A stretch of 42,847 bases of DNA from Deltaproteobacteria bacterium. Its GTDB lineage: Bacteria; Myxococcota; Kuafuiibacteriia; Kuafuiibacteriales; Kuafuiibacteriaceae. The first letter of the stretch is position 1, and the number at the start of each line of letters is the position of its first letter. The notes under the pieces are model-generated. The model was not told the DNA's origin and made no database searches. It saw only the letters and a list, made by a program, of their open reading frames with translations. Location of the stretch: the NCBI GenBank assembly GCA_011526105.1, contig WYAZ01000141.1:1-42847 (forward strand), in the 5' to 3' direction. A program made the translations under genes and the position numbers. Positions 24,909 through 32,715 of this stretch are shown here, in pieces.

Positions 24909-27008
24909 GTGTCCACGAGCCAAATCTCCGAAGTCGTCGTCCACGCCCGAGGCGCATGGATCACCCGAAAGTTCACGGGCCCTGCCGATGGTGGCGCGAA
25001 TCTAGATCTACGGATCAACGGGATCACACCGCTCGCAGAGCCCGGAAGTGTGCGCGCCGCAGTGAGGGGCGGGCGCCGAGTGGTCTCCGTACACAGCAGC
25101 CTCGAGATCCAGCCCGAGAACACCCCGCTCGGCCCCACCGTCGAGCGGCTGCTCGAGCTCGAGAACCAGCACATGCGCCTCGACGCAGAGCGCTCGCTCC
25201 TCGAAGACACGATCGAGCGTCTCTCGAACACGCGAGTCGACCCCGGGAATCTGGTGCGATCCCGAGAGGAGCGCGCGACCGATCGCTTCGGGACCGCCCT
25301 AAAGATCTCGGAGATGCTTCGCGAAGTGAGCCAGGCTTCGGCCGAACGACTGTCCGAGCTCCTGCTCCGCATCGATGAGCTCGAGCAGGAGATCGAGAAG
25401 CGGCGACTCGAGGACGCGCAGACGAGCGACCAGGCTCGAATGGGGCTGGGTCACCCAAAACGCAGCATCAGCATCCACCTGGCCGGTGAAGGCCCGGTGG
25501 AAGATCTCACCGTGAGCTACGTGGTGCGCGCCGCGCGCTGGTGGCCGATGTACACCCTCGCCATCACGAACGGCGGCAAGGAGGCCGAGCTCGGCTTCGA
25601 ATCACTCGTGGCCCAGCGAACGGGTGAAGACTGGGCCGGCGTCGCGCTCGGGCTCTCCACTTCTGATCTCCTTCGGGACGCGCAGCTTCCCGAGCTTCGG
25701 TCCTTGCGCATAGGCAAAGCACAGCCCGTCGCGCGCTCGGGCTTCCGCGAACCACCGGCAGGGCTGGACATGCTCTTTGGCCCCTACGATCGGGTGTTTG
25801 GCGGCATGCCGGAGGCTCCGGAGTTCGCTGGCGTGATGTCGGAAGACGAAGGCTCGGGCATCTATCCAGAGGAGCTCGCGCTGGAAGCGTCCGCAGAGTA
25901 CCTCGATGAAATGCCTCCAGCCCCGCCCATGGCGCCGATGGCGAAGTCGGTGTCCAGGGGCGCGCCGCAGCGTTCGAAGAAGATGAAGGAGGAGGCACCT
26001 GCGGTCGTCATGGCGTCCGCGCCGAGCGCCGCGAGCTTCGACCACGCCGAGTTCGACAGGCTCCTCACCCCCAAAGGGGTCGCGCCATCACGAGCCATGC
26101 GGAGCGGCTTCTTCGGCAACAGCGGCGGAGGAGGGGCGCCGCCCGAACCCGAAGCCGAACCCATACCGGCCGGGCCCGAGCTCTCGGGCGCGTGGCTCGA
26201 CTTTGACGGTCTGAGACTCGCCCCCGCCTCCGATTTCGCGCTTCGCGGCCGACTTCATCCCTCAGCCCAAGGCCCCGAGGCCCGTTCGAGATCCATGGCA
26301 GAGAGCAAGATCGAAGGCCTCGCCCCGCGAGACATGTTGTGTGACCCCCTCTGGGAGCGCGGCAGCTTCGATCATCGCTACGACGGTGAGGGCCGAGTCG
26401 ACGTCCCCTCGGACGGGCTGTCACATCGCCTTCGCATGTCGGCGAAGGGCGCGTCGCCGCGCTTCTCGTATCGCGTCGTTCCGAAGGAAGCCCCCGAGGT
26501 CTATCGCACGGTCGAGCTCGACAACCCCTTTGACGCACCCCTGCTCGGCGGTCCGGTCGAGGTCTATCTCGATGGGACGCTCCTGCTCGTGGCCCCGCTT
26601 CGCGCCACGGATCGCGGGGGCAAGTTCCGTGTGGGTCTCGGCATCGAAGAACGCATTCGGGTGGCGCGAAACGTCACCGTGCAGGAAGACACCGCGGGCC
26701 TACTTCGTGGTTCGACCGCGGTGGAGCACCGAGTGAAGGTGGAGCTTCGTTCTGCGCTTGGCTTTGGCGTGGACGTGGAGCTGCTCGAACGCACCCCAGT
26801 GACCGATGAATCGGATCTCGAGGTCGCGATGCTCCCGAGTGAAACCAAGGCCGAGCGGTATACACAAGCCGACCAGGACGCGCCGATTCGCGGCGGCTGG
26901 CGCTGGCTGCTGCACGTCGACCCCGGTGAGGCCCGCACCTTGAACTGGGGCTACAAGCTCGTGTTCCCGTCAAAGCAGGAGATCGTGGGAGGAAACCGCC
27001 GTGACTGA
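24909..27008 (+). CDS. DUF4139 / mucoidy-inhibitor MuiA-family protein, long form
   Basis: 699 residues, GTG start. The N-terminal domain (about 1-65; 'VVVHARGAWITRKFTGP') is of the DUF4140 type. A coiled coil follows (about 68-180), then the DUF4139 beta domain with 'VVRAARWWPMYTLAI' and 'AQRTGEDWAGVALGLSTS'. The domain is split by a Pro/Gly/Ala-rich insertion (about 270-420) and resumes with 'YRTVELDNPFDAPLLGGPVEVY'. Family members are usually exported; this one has no signal peptide or membrane helix and appears cytoplasmic unless the start is wrong. Function of the family is unknown. It overlaps the next DUF4139 gene by 8 bases. Confidence 0.85.
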   Translation: MSTSQISEVVVHARGAWITRKFTGPADGGANLDLRINGITPLAEPGSVRAAVRGGRRVVSVHSSLEIQPENTPLGPTVERLLELENQHMRLDAERSLLEDTIERLSNTRVDPGNLVRSREERATDRFGTALKISEMLREVSQASAERLSELLLRIDELEQEIEKRRLEDAQTSDQARMGLGHPKRSISIHLAGEGPVEDLTVSYVVRAARWWPMYTLAITNGGKEAELGFESLVAQRTGEDWAGVALGLSTSDLLRDAQLPELRSLRIGKAQPVARSGFREPPAGLDMLFGPYDRVFGGMPEAPEFAGVMSEDEGSGIYPEELALEASAEYLDEMPPAPPMAPMAKSVSRGAPQRSKKMKEEAPAVVMASAPSAASFDHAEFDRLLTPKGVAPSRAMRSGFFGNSGGGGAPPEPEAEPIPAGPELSGAWLDFDGLRLAPASDFALRGRLHPSAQGPEARSRSMAESKIEGLAPRDMLCDPLWERGSFDHRYDGEGRVDVPSDGLSHRLRMSAKGASPRFSYRVVPKEAPEVYRTVELDNPFDAPLLGGPVEVYLDGTLLLVAPLRATDRGGKFRVGLGIEERIRVARNVTVQEDTAGLLRGSTAVEHRVKVELRSALGFGVDVELLERTPVTDESDLEVAMLPSETKAERYTQADQDAPIRGGWRWLLHVDPGEARTLNWGYKLVFPSKQEIVGGNRRD

Positions 27009-28560
27009 CACCACCAAGACTCTGGAGAGCCGCGCGACCAAGGTCACGTTCTTCGAAGACCGCGCCGAGGTGCTGAGAACCTCGACTCTCCGCGCAGAGC
27101 CGGGGCTCTGCCGCGTGCGCGTCGACGGGATCTCGGCCGCGGTGGACGACTCGAGCCTGGTCATCCGCGCTTCGGCCAACGCGCGGGTCCTCCAGAGCAA
27201 CGTGGTGCGCCGAGTGCGAGAGGCGCCCACCGCGAGCGAGGCCGAGCTTCAAGCCATGGAGAAGGACGCAAAACGCGCGAGCGAGCGTCACCACCGGGCG
27301 ATGCAGAGGCTGGCCATCGAGGCCTCCGAGCATCAGCGCCTGCGGAAGCTGCTCGAGCGCTGGACCATCGCGATCGCCCGCGTACCCAGGGGCCCGGCGG
27401 AGAACCTGAGCGACTGGCGAAGCTCGCGCTCGAGCGTCGAGGAACAACTTCGGCTGACCCTGGACCGGGAGTCCGAGGCTCGGCTGGAGTGTGAACAGTC
27501 GAGCCGCGACGTGGACCGCGCACAGGCGAGACTCGATCTCGCGCGGCGAGCTCGTCCGGTGTTCGAGACCCACGTGGAGGCGCAGGTCGAAGTCGAGAAG
27601 GCCGAGACGATTACGGTGGACCTCGTGTATCGAGTGCCGTGCGCACTCTGGCGCCCCGAGCACTTGGTGCGTCTCGTGACCCGCGAGGCGGGGATCTCGG
27701 AGCTCGAGATCGTGACCCACGCAACGGTGTGGCAGGCGACCGGCGAGGATTGGAAGGACATCGCCTGTCACTTCTCGACGGCACGGCCGGCGCAGATCGC
27801 CTCGCCGCCTCTGCTCTCGGAAGAGGCGCTCAGGCTCCGCAAGAAGACCGAGGAGGAGAAGCGCACCGTCGTGGTGGAGGCTCGCGAGCAGGTGGTGAGT
27901 TCGGTCGGAGGCGAGCGGGGCCCGGGCGCATCCGACGAAATGCCCGGGGTCGATGACGGCGGAGAGCCGCTGACCTTCGAAGGCGGCACGACCACCGTGC
28001 CCAGCGATGGTCATCCTCTCCGCATCGAGATCGGACGGCGGCTGGTTCCGTGCAAGACAGATTGCGTCGCCATGCCGGAGCTCTCCGAGAGCGCCTTTGT
28101 CCGCGCCCGCGGTACGCTCACCGGGAAGACACCGCTCCTCGCGGGGCCGATGAACCTAGCGCGAGGCAGCGAGATCGTCGGTCGGGCGCGCGCGCCCTTC
28201 GTGGCCGCTGGCGACACCTTCGAGATCGGCCTCGGTAGTCTCGAGGGCATCACGGTGCGTCGCCGTCCGAACGAGGAACGCGAGGTCGCCACTTTGACCG
28301 GGGCGCAGAAGCTGACCCGGACCATCGAGCTCTACTTGAGCAACACCGGCGCCCGCGTCGAGCGGCTTCGAGTCTCTGAGCGTTTCCCGGTCAGCGAACT
28401 CGCGGACCTGAAAGTCGAGGTCTTGAAGCACGAAGGGGGCACGCTCGATCATCGAGACGGCTTCATTCACGTGGATCTCGAGCTCGGCCCAAGGGCGACC
28501 AAGAAGCTCGAGCTGTCCTATCGCATCGAAGCGCCGTCGAAGATCCAGCTTCGACTTTAG
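27001..28560 (+). CDS. DUF4139 / mucoidy-inhibitor MuiA-family protein, short form
   Basis: 519 residues, GTG start, overlapping the preceding paralogue by 8 bases. Layout: DUF4140-like N-terminus (about 10-75; 'VTFFEDRAEVLRTSTLRAEPG'), a long coiled coil (about 80-190), and DUF4139 from about 195 ('VDLVYRVPCALWRPEHLVRLV', 'VWQATGEDWKDIACHFSTARP'), ending in 'KKLELSYRIEAPSKI'. It lacks the large low-complexity insertion of its neighbour and also lacks a signal peptide. The two proteins share architecture but not close sequence, so an old duplication with divergence and a heteromeric complex is the likely reading (inference). Their coiled coils could pair. Confidence 0.85.
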   Translation: MTDTTKTLESRATKVTFFEDRAEVLRTSTLRAEPGLCRVRVDGISAAVDDSSLVIRASANARVLQSNVVRRVREAPTASEAELQAMEKDAKRASERHHRAMQRLAIEASEHQRLRKLLERWTIAIARVPRGPAENLSDWRSSRSSVEEQLRLTLDRESEARLECEQSSRDVDRAQARLDLARRARPVFETHVEAQVEVEKAETITVDLVYRVPCALWRPEHLVRLVTREAGISELEIVTHATVWQATGEDWKDIACHFSTARPAQIASPPLLSEEALRLRKKTEEEKRTVVVEAREQVVSSVGGERGPGASDEMPGVDDGGEPLTFEGGTTTVPSDGHPLRIEIGRRLVPCKTDCVAMPELSESAFVRARGTLTGKTPLLAGPMNLARGSEIVGRARAPFVAAGDTFEIGLGSLEGITVRRRPNEEREVATLTGAQKLTRTIELYLSNTGARVERLRVSERFPVSELADLKVEVLKHEGGTLDHRDGFIHVDLELGPRATKKLELSYRIEAPSKIQLRL

Positions 28561-28563
28561 AGT

Positions 28564-29274
28564 TCACTGTTTGAGGTGAGCGATGATGTCTTTTAGATCC
28601 TGTTCGGAGAGATCCGAGGGCTCGAAGAATGGCATCGGCCCCGGCGTGGTGTCCGAAGCATCCGCCGTCCCCGAAGGCGGCGGGCCCGCAGTGCGGACCT
28701 GCTGGGCGAGACGCCCGATCGTCTCCAGCACGAGATCACTCTTGTTGGACGCGGTGCTGGTGCCGAGCTGCTTGCCGCCCGCGTGACAAGTTCCGCAGAC
28801 CTGATCGTACTTCGCGGCGCCGGCCGCAGCATCGCCGCCAGCGTAGGCGGCTTCATACGCAGCTTCGTCCGCGAGCACTTCGGGCGCGAGCGGGTTCATC
28901 GAGGTCACGGCGGGATCCGAGATCGACTCGAGGTACGATCGAAGCTGAACGTAGCTGTCGTCGGTCGCGGTGAGGGCGGTGCCTCCCATCCAACCGGTCA
29001 CGCAGGCGTTGACGCCATCGAGGAGCGTAGGCGCGTCGCCGCCCTTGAAGGCGGCGCGAAACGCGATGTCCTTCATCGAGTTGCCGGATCGGCCCTGACG
29101 ATTGCCGTCGTTGTCGTGGCACAGCGCGCAGTCGGCTTGATTGCCCGGGGCCCCGAGCGCGGCGGACTGAGCGCCGGCGTAGTAGGCGCTCCCATCGCCG
29201 GGGGCATCGTCTCCACAGGCGTTGAGCGCCAGCGCGGGAAGTGAGAGTGAGAGCAGCGCGGTGATTCGAGTCAT
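28564..29274 (-). CDS. Dihaem cytochrome c lipoprotein
   Basis: 236 residues. A lipoprotein signal ends at Cys20 ('LNAC'). There are two haem c sites: Cys49-Ala-Leu-Cys52-His53 and Cys160-Gly-Thr-Cys163-His164. The C-terminal 'PGPMPFFEPSDLSEQDLKDIIAHLKQ' is the usual end of a class I cytochrome c domain, and the Met in PMPFF is the likely sixth ligand of the second haem. The first haem domain is less typical. It is a periplasmic electron carrier anchored to a membrane; the partner oxidase is not in the window. It is convergent with the DUF4139 gene, with 3 bases between stops. Confidence 0.85.
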   Translation of the reverse strand: MTRITALLSLSLPALALNACGDDAPGDGSAYYAGAQSAALGAPGNQADCALCHDNDGNRQGRSGNSMKDIAFRAAFKGGDAPTLLDGVNACVTGWMGGTALTATDDSYVQLRSYLESISDPAVTSMNPLAPEVLADEAAYEAAYAGGDAAAGAAKYDQVCGTCHAGGKQLGTSTASNKSDLVLETIGRLAQQVRTAGPPPSGTADASDTTPGPMPFFEPSDLSEQDLKDIIAHLKQ

Positions 29275-29424
29275 ACGATTCGTTCCTCCAGGAAGGTGGT
29301 GAGCGCTGAGGTACGCCCTACCCTGGACCGGGTTACGAGGGGGTCACGGAAGGGCCCTGAAAGGAGTCAGGTGCTCAGAATCTAGGTCTTTCCCTAGTCC
29401 TCGCAGAGGCCCCTAGGCATCTCG

Positions 29425-29453
29425 TTGACAGCCGAAAGCGGTTTCTCTAACCA
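29425..29453 (+). promoter_or_regulatory. Probable promoter of the rpsN cluster with CTAG boxes upstream
   Basis: A perfect TTGACA (29425-29430) is followed after 17 bases by a weak -10, TAACCA (29448-29453); the start GTG of rpsN is at 29482. Just upstream are an inverted repeat CTAGG (29382-29386) / CCTAG (29393-29397) and a further CCTAGG (29412-29417). Three CTAG cores in 36 bases stand out in DNA this rich in G and C. A role as regulator-binding sites is inference. Confidence 0.5.
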
Positions 29454-29481
29454 ATCCAACCTTCCAACAGAGGAAACGAAC

Positions 29482-29787
29482 GTGGCCAAGACATCTAAGA
29501 TCGAACGAGACAAGCAGCGGCGCGACATGGTGGCCCGCTACGCCAAGAAACGCGCTGAGCTCAAAGAGCTCATCCGGGATCCGAAGACGGACGACGAGAA
29601 GCGCTTCGAGGCGGTTCAGAAGTTGGCGGCACTCCCGCGCAACTCGAGCCCGGTGCGCGTCCGCAATCGCTGCCGCCTGACCGGACGCTCCCGCGCGTAT
29701 TACCGCAAGTTCGGTCTCTCCCGAATCGCGCTGCGCGACCTCGCCCTTCGTGGCGAGCTCGCTGGCGTCCGAAAGAGCAGCTGGTAG
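29482..29787 (+). CDS. rpsN: 30S ribosomal protein S14, zinc-independent type
   Basis: 101 residues from the GTG at 29482, preceded by AGAGGAAAC; upstream in-frame codons would add a tail foreign to S14. The long form of S14 is complete, with '[28 protein letters not shown]' as its signature. It has the single Cys of the long form and lacks the two CxxC pairs of the short zinc-binding type. S14 sits in the head of the 30S subunit. It is followed after 7 bases by the L31 gene, outside the usual large ribosomal operon. Whether it is the only S14 gene of the genome cannot be told from this window. Confidence 0.95.
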   Translation: MAKTSKIERDKQRRDMVARYAKKRAELKELIRDPKTDDEKRFEAVQKLAALPRNSSPVRVRNRCRLTGRSRAYYRKFGLSRIALRDLALRGELAGVRKSSW

Positions 29788-29794
29788 GTCGAAC

Positions 29795-30049
29795 ATGAAA
29801 CCGGACATCCATCCCAAGCTGAACCCCGTGGTCTTCGTCGATGCGTCGTCGGGCCAGGAATTCATCTCCCGCTCCACCATGAGCAGCAAGCAGACCAAGG
29901 ACGTGAACGGCGTTGAGCACTACGTCATTCGTCTCGACATCAGCTCGACCTCGCACCCGTTCTGGACCGGTTCCAAGCAGCGCGGCAATGCCAAGGAAGG
30001 CCGCGTCGAGCTGTTCAACCGTCGCTTCAAGAAGAAGAAAGAGGGCTGA
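29795..30049 (+). CDS. rpmE2: 50S ribosomal protein L31, type B (zinc-independent)
   Basis: 84 residues from the ATG at 29795. The family signature is clear: 'MKPDIHPKLNPVVFVDASSG', 'FISRSTM', 'DISSTSHPFWTGSKQ' and 'GRVELFNRRF'. It lacks the Cys residues that bind zinc in type A L31. Type B L31 is often made under zinc shortage under Zur control, frequently beside other zinc-free ribosomal proteins such as S14, which matches this pair. No typical Zur box is obvious to me upstream. L31 bridges the two ribosomal subunits. Confidence 0.95.
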   Translation: MKPDIHPKLNPVVFVDASSGQEFISRSTMSSKQTKDVNGVEHYVIRLDISSTSHPFWTGSKQRGNAKEGRVELFNRRFKKKKEG

Positions 30050-30091
30050 GGCCCTCTCCGCCTCTCCCTCAAACCATAGGGGGTCCTCGCC

Positions 30092-30928
30092 GTGGGCCGT
30101 TTCATCACCATCGAAGCCAATAGCCTTTCCGAAGCTCTAGACGAGGCGGCCACCACCCTCGGTGCCGCCAAGAACGATCTCGAGTTCGACTACGACCGTT
30201 CGCATTTCGCGTCGGGCGCGGCCACCGTTCGCATCCACGTGGCCAAGAAGGATCCGAACGCCGCTGAGGCCATCGAGCGGATCAAGGCCGAAGTGCAGGA
30301 GATCCTGAAAGGGCTCTCGCTCGAGGCCGACGTCGAGGTTCGACCCTCGCTCGCTTCGGTGCACGTCGTGCTGCTGACCAGCCCTTCGTCCAGTGCTGCG
30401 CCCCGCAGCGACGACGACGTCGAGCGGGTCCGCGGCGTGCTCATCGAGAGCGCGCAGGATCTCCTCGAAGGACGAGAACTGCGAATCAACACCCGAGAGG
30501 TCGATCCGGACGGCGCTCGAAGAGCACCGCGTCCGCGAGATCGAGATAGAGATCGAGGCCCGCCTCGGCGCGACCGCGACCGAGGCCCCCCCCGCGGCGG
30601 TGACCGAGATCGTGGACCGCGCTCCGAACGAGGCGACCGCGGCCCACGCCGTGACGGTCACACCGGAGGCTTCGGGGATCGTCGCCCAAAGAAAGACCCG
30701 GTCCGGGACGCGGAGCTTCAGAAGCTCGCGCAGGAGCTCATCGAGAAGGTGCAGGCGGGTGAAGGCCCGCAGCAGACCGAGCCGCTCAACAGCTATGAGC
30801 GTTGGGTCGTGCACCAAGAAGCCAATGACCTCGCGGGGATCACCTCCCGCTCGATCGGCGAAGGCTCCAAGAAACCCGTCGAGTTCTACGAGGGCGAAAA
30901 GCCCAAGCTCGAGCAGGAACCCTCCTAG
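30092..30928 (+). CDS. KhpB/Jag-like RNA-binding protein with R3H domain and Arg/Asp linker
   Basis: 278 residues, GTG start. The N-terminus (about 1-50; 'ITIEANSLSEALDEAATTLG') is a Jag_N domain. A middle part (about 60-140) takes the place of the KH domain but shows no clear GxxG loop. A linker of about 60 residues (145-205) is made of Arg-Asp-Arg-Gly-Pro repeats. The C-terminus is an R3H domain from about 232 ('LNSYERWVVHQEANDLAGITSRSIGEG'), which binds single-stranded RNA. KhpB/Jag proteins affect small RNAs and cell division. It follows the L31 gene by 42 bases. The damaged KH part and the RGG/RD-like linker make it atypical. Confidence 0.8.
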   Translation: MGRFITIEANSLSEALDEAATTLGAAKNDLEFDYDRSHFASGAATVRIHVAKKDPNAAEAIERIKAEVQEILKGLSLEADVEVRPSLASVHVVLLTSPSSSAAPRSDDDVERVRGVLIESAQDLLEGRELRINTREVDPDGARRAPRPRDRDRDRGPPRRDRDRGPPRGGDRDRGPRSERGDRGPRRDGHTGGFGDRRPKKDPVRDAELQKLAQELIEKVQAGEGPQQTEPLNSYERWVVHQEANDLAGITSRSIGEGSKKPVEFYEGEKPKLEQEPS

Positions 30929-30991
30929 CTCGGCGGTCTGCACCCCCAAAAGGGTGCGCGGCCTCACGCGCGCGCCCCGGTCCCCGGGCAT

Positions 30992-32086
30992 TTGCCGCAA
31001 CCTCGAGCCGGCCGGGCCGATACCGAGCCCGTGCGAACCGTTACGGCAAAGCAGGCGTTTGGCGTGGGACGGGTCACCGCGACCGAGCGGTCGTCATCGG
31101 TCGCTCAAAGCAGCCCCACTTCGACGGCCGAGCTTGCGCCACTGCCCACGACAGGGAAGCGCCAGAACAAGCCGAGCGCGCCTGGGCTCCTGCAAGGCTT
31201 CTTCAAGCCGGCCGTCGCTGCGGTCATGACCGCCGCCGTTTCGGTGATGCTGCTCGCGTCACCGGCGCCGGCCCAAGCGCAAGGCATCCAAGAGGCGCCC
31301 ACCCGCATCGAACGCGTCGTCACAAATCCCCACGCCGCCCTCGACTCGGCCAAGGCACGACTCATGGCGGCAGACGCCAACGGGGACGGGAAGGTCGTCG
31401 GTCGAAGCTACGGTAACGAGCTTCAATCGATCGATCCCTTGGCGCGCGCGCTCTACGACTACGTCGACTTCGTGAATCCTCGCGGACAGACCAGCCTTTG
31501 GGGCGCTGATAGCCGAGGGGACTACATGGAGGGTGGGCTCGGGCTCGGTTACTCGTTCCGACCCAAGCACGGCACGGGGAATCGGATCCTCACCGAAGCC
31601 GATCTCGATCTCGGCATCACGATGCTGAAGCGTTCCATCGCGCAGCCCAAGACAGATCAACCGAGCCAGGACCTGAGCTCGATTCGCGAGGCGGCCAAGA
31701 GCGAGCTCGGGCTCTCAGACTCCCTCGTGAACCAGGAGATCTGGTCCGCCACCGACCGTCTGCTCGAACGGATCGTGAGCATCACGAACGCCAAGGAGCG
31801 CAGCACCGGAAACACGACCGCCACCGCGACCTACAGCGAGGTCCTCGAAGGTCTGACCCCCGGCTCGCTCGAGAAGATCATCGCCGAGAAGACCCTCGGC
31901 CACGAAGCCGCCCACTACGCCGACAACCTTCGCGTCATGTCGGCCGTTCGCACGTCTCTCGGCGCCAAACCCCGGAACGAAACCGGCAAGGTGGCGGATG
32001 CGGCCATGCAATACATCCTTCTCGTCGGTAAGCGCGCCCAAGAAACCCACTTGAGCGGCAAGGTTCTCGCGAACCTCCCCCGCTGA
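30992..32086 (+). CDS. Predicted secreted protein with HExxH and EF-hand-like motifs
   Basis: 364 residues from a TTG at 30992; a GTG at 31031 is also possible. A long basic/polar N-terminus (about 1-65) precedes a hydrophobic stretch with a cleavage-like end (about 68-96, 'VSVMLLASPAPAQA'), so an ATG at about 31226 could be the true start of a normal signal peptide. The mature part has an EF-hand-like loop, Asp128-x-Asn130-x-Asp132-x-Lys134, and His304-Glu-Ala-Ala-His308 followed by Tyr-Ala-Asp, the HExxH zinc-protease motif. No third zinc ligand can be assigned by eye. I do not recognise the family. It is 5 bases before the methyltransferase gene. Confidence 0.7.
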   Translation: MPQPRAGRADTEPVRTVTAKQAFGVGRVTATERSSSVAQSSPTSTAELAPLPTTGKRQNKPSAPGLLQGFFKPAVAAVMTAAVSVMLLASPAPAQAQGIQEAPTRIERVVTNPHAALDSAKARLMAADANGDGKVVGRSYGNELQSIDPLARALYDYVDFVNPRGQTSLWGADSRGDYMEGGLGLGYSFRPKHGTGNRILTEADLDLGITMLKRSIAQPKTDQPSQDLSSIREAAKSELGLSDSLVNQEIWSATDRLLERIVSITNAKERSTGNTTATATYSEVLEGLTPGSLEKIIAEKTLGHEAAHYADNLRVMSAVRTSLGAKPRNETGKVADAAMQYILLVGKRAQETHLSGKVLANLPR

Positions 32087-32090
32087 GCCC

Positions 32091-32708
32091 GTGACCCCTT
32101 CGCTCGTGGACGCGGAGGACGGCGCCGACTTCGACGCCCCCTTCAACATCGCAGGCTTTTGGTTGTGGCCGGTGGGCTCGGCCCCCGCGGTTCGAACGGA
32201 GCTCGGCCTCGAGCTCGATCCGGGCGGCGTCTTTGGCAGCGGCCTGCACCCCACCACGCAGCTCTGCCTCGAGCGACTGCTCGAACTCCCGCCCGCGGCG
32301 TGTATCCTCGACGTGGGCACCGGCACCGGGATTCTCGCCCTCGCGGCGCTGCAGCTCGGGGTCGAACGCGCCGTACTCCTGGACCTGGACCCGCGAGCGC
32401 TGGAGGTCGCGGCCCTGAATGCCGCTCGAAACGGCCTGAGCGAGCGCGTCGAGATCGAACCGGACGGCCTGCGCGCAGTGGCCCGTCGCTTTCCACGGGT
32501 CGTGGCCAACATGCCGAGCGCCGAGTTGATCGAGATCGCACCGGCGCTCATTCGGGTGCTCGGCTCGGGGGCCGACCTCGTCCTCTCTGGAATCTACGAG
32601 GCGCAGCTCGAGGAGGTGCGGGGAGTGTACCGGAACCTCGGGCTCCGAACGGGTCTAGAGTCCACTCGCGCGGGCTGGCACTGCTTGGAGTTCTGGCCCT
32701 CCTGGTGA
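32091..32708 (+). CDS. PrmA-like methyltransferase without the N-terminal domain
   Basis: 205 residues, GTG start, 4 bases after the previous stop. The SAM-dependent methyltransferase core of PrmA (ribosomal protein L11 methyltransferase) is visible: 'GGVFGSGLHPTTQLCLERL' is the PrmA signature, 'LDVGTGTGILALAAL' is motif I (Asp74 at its start), 'LDLDPRALEVAALNA' binds SAM, and 'VVANMPSAELIEIAPAL' takes the place of the NPPY-like strand. The protein is about 90 residues shorter than PrmA; the N-terminal domain that grips L11 is missing, so the target may differ. It ends 7 bases before the convergent desaturase gene. Confidence 0.85.
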   Translation: MTPSLVDAEDGADFDAPFNIAGFWLWPVGSAPAVRTELGLELDPGGVFGSGLHPTTQLCLERLLELPPAACILDVGTGTGILALAALQLGVERAVLLDLDPRALEVAALNAARNGLSERVEIEPDGLRAVARRFPRVVANMPSAELIEIAPALIRVLGSGADLVLSGIYEAQLEEVRGVYRNLGLRTGLESTRAGWHCLEFWPSW

Positions 32709-32715
32709 GCCGAGC

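Noticed and set aside
30393-31229. Alternative open frame through the Arg/Asp repeat region
   Set aside because: It is a frame-shifted shadow of the KhpB-like gene; the repeats read open in several frames because of composition.
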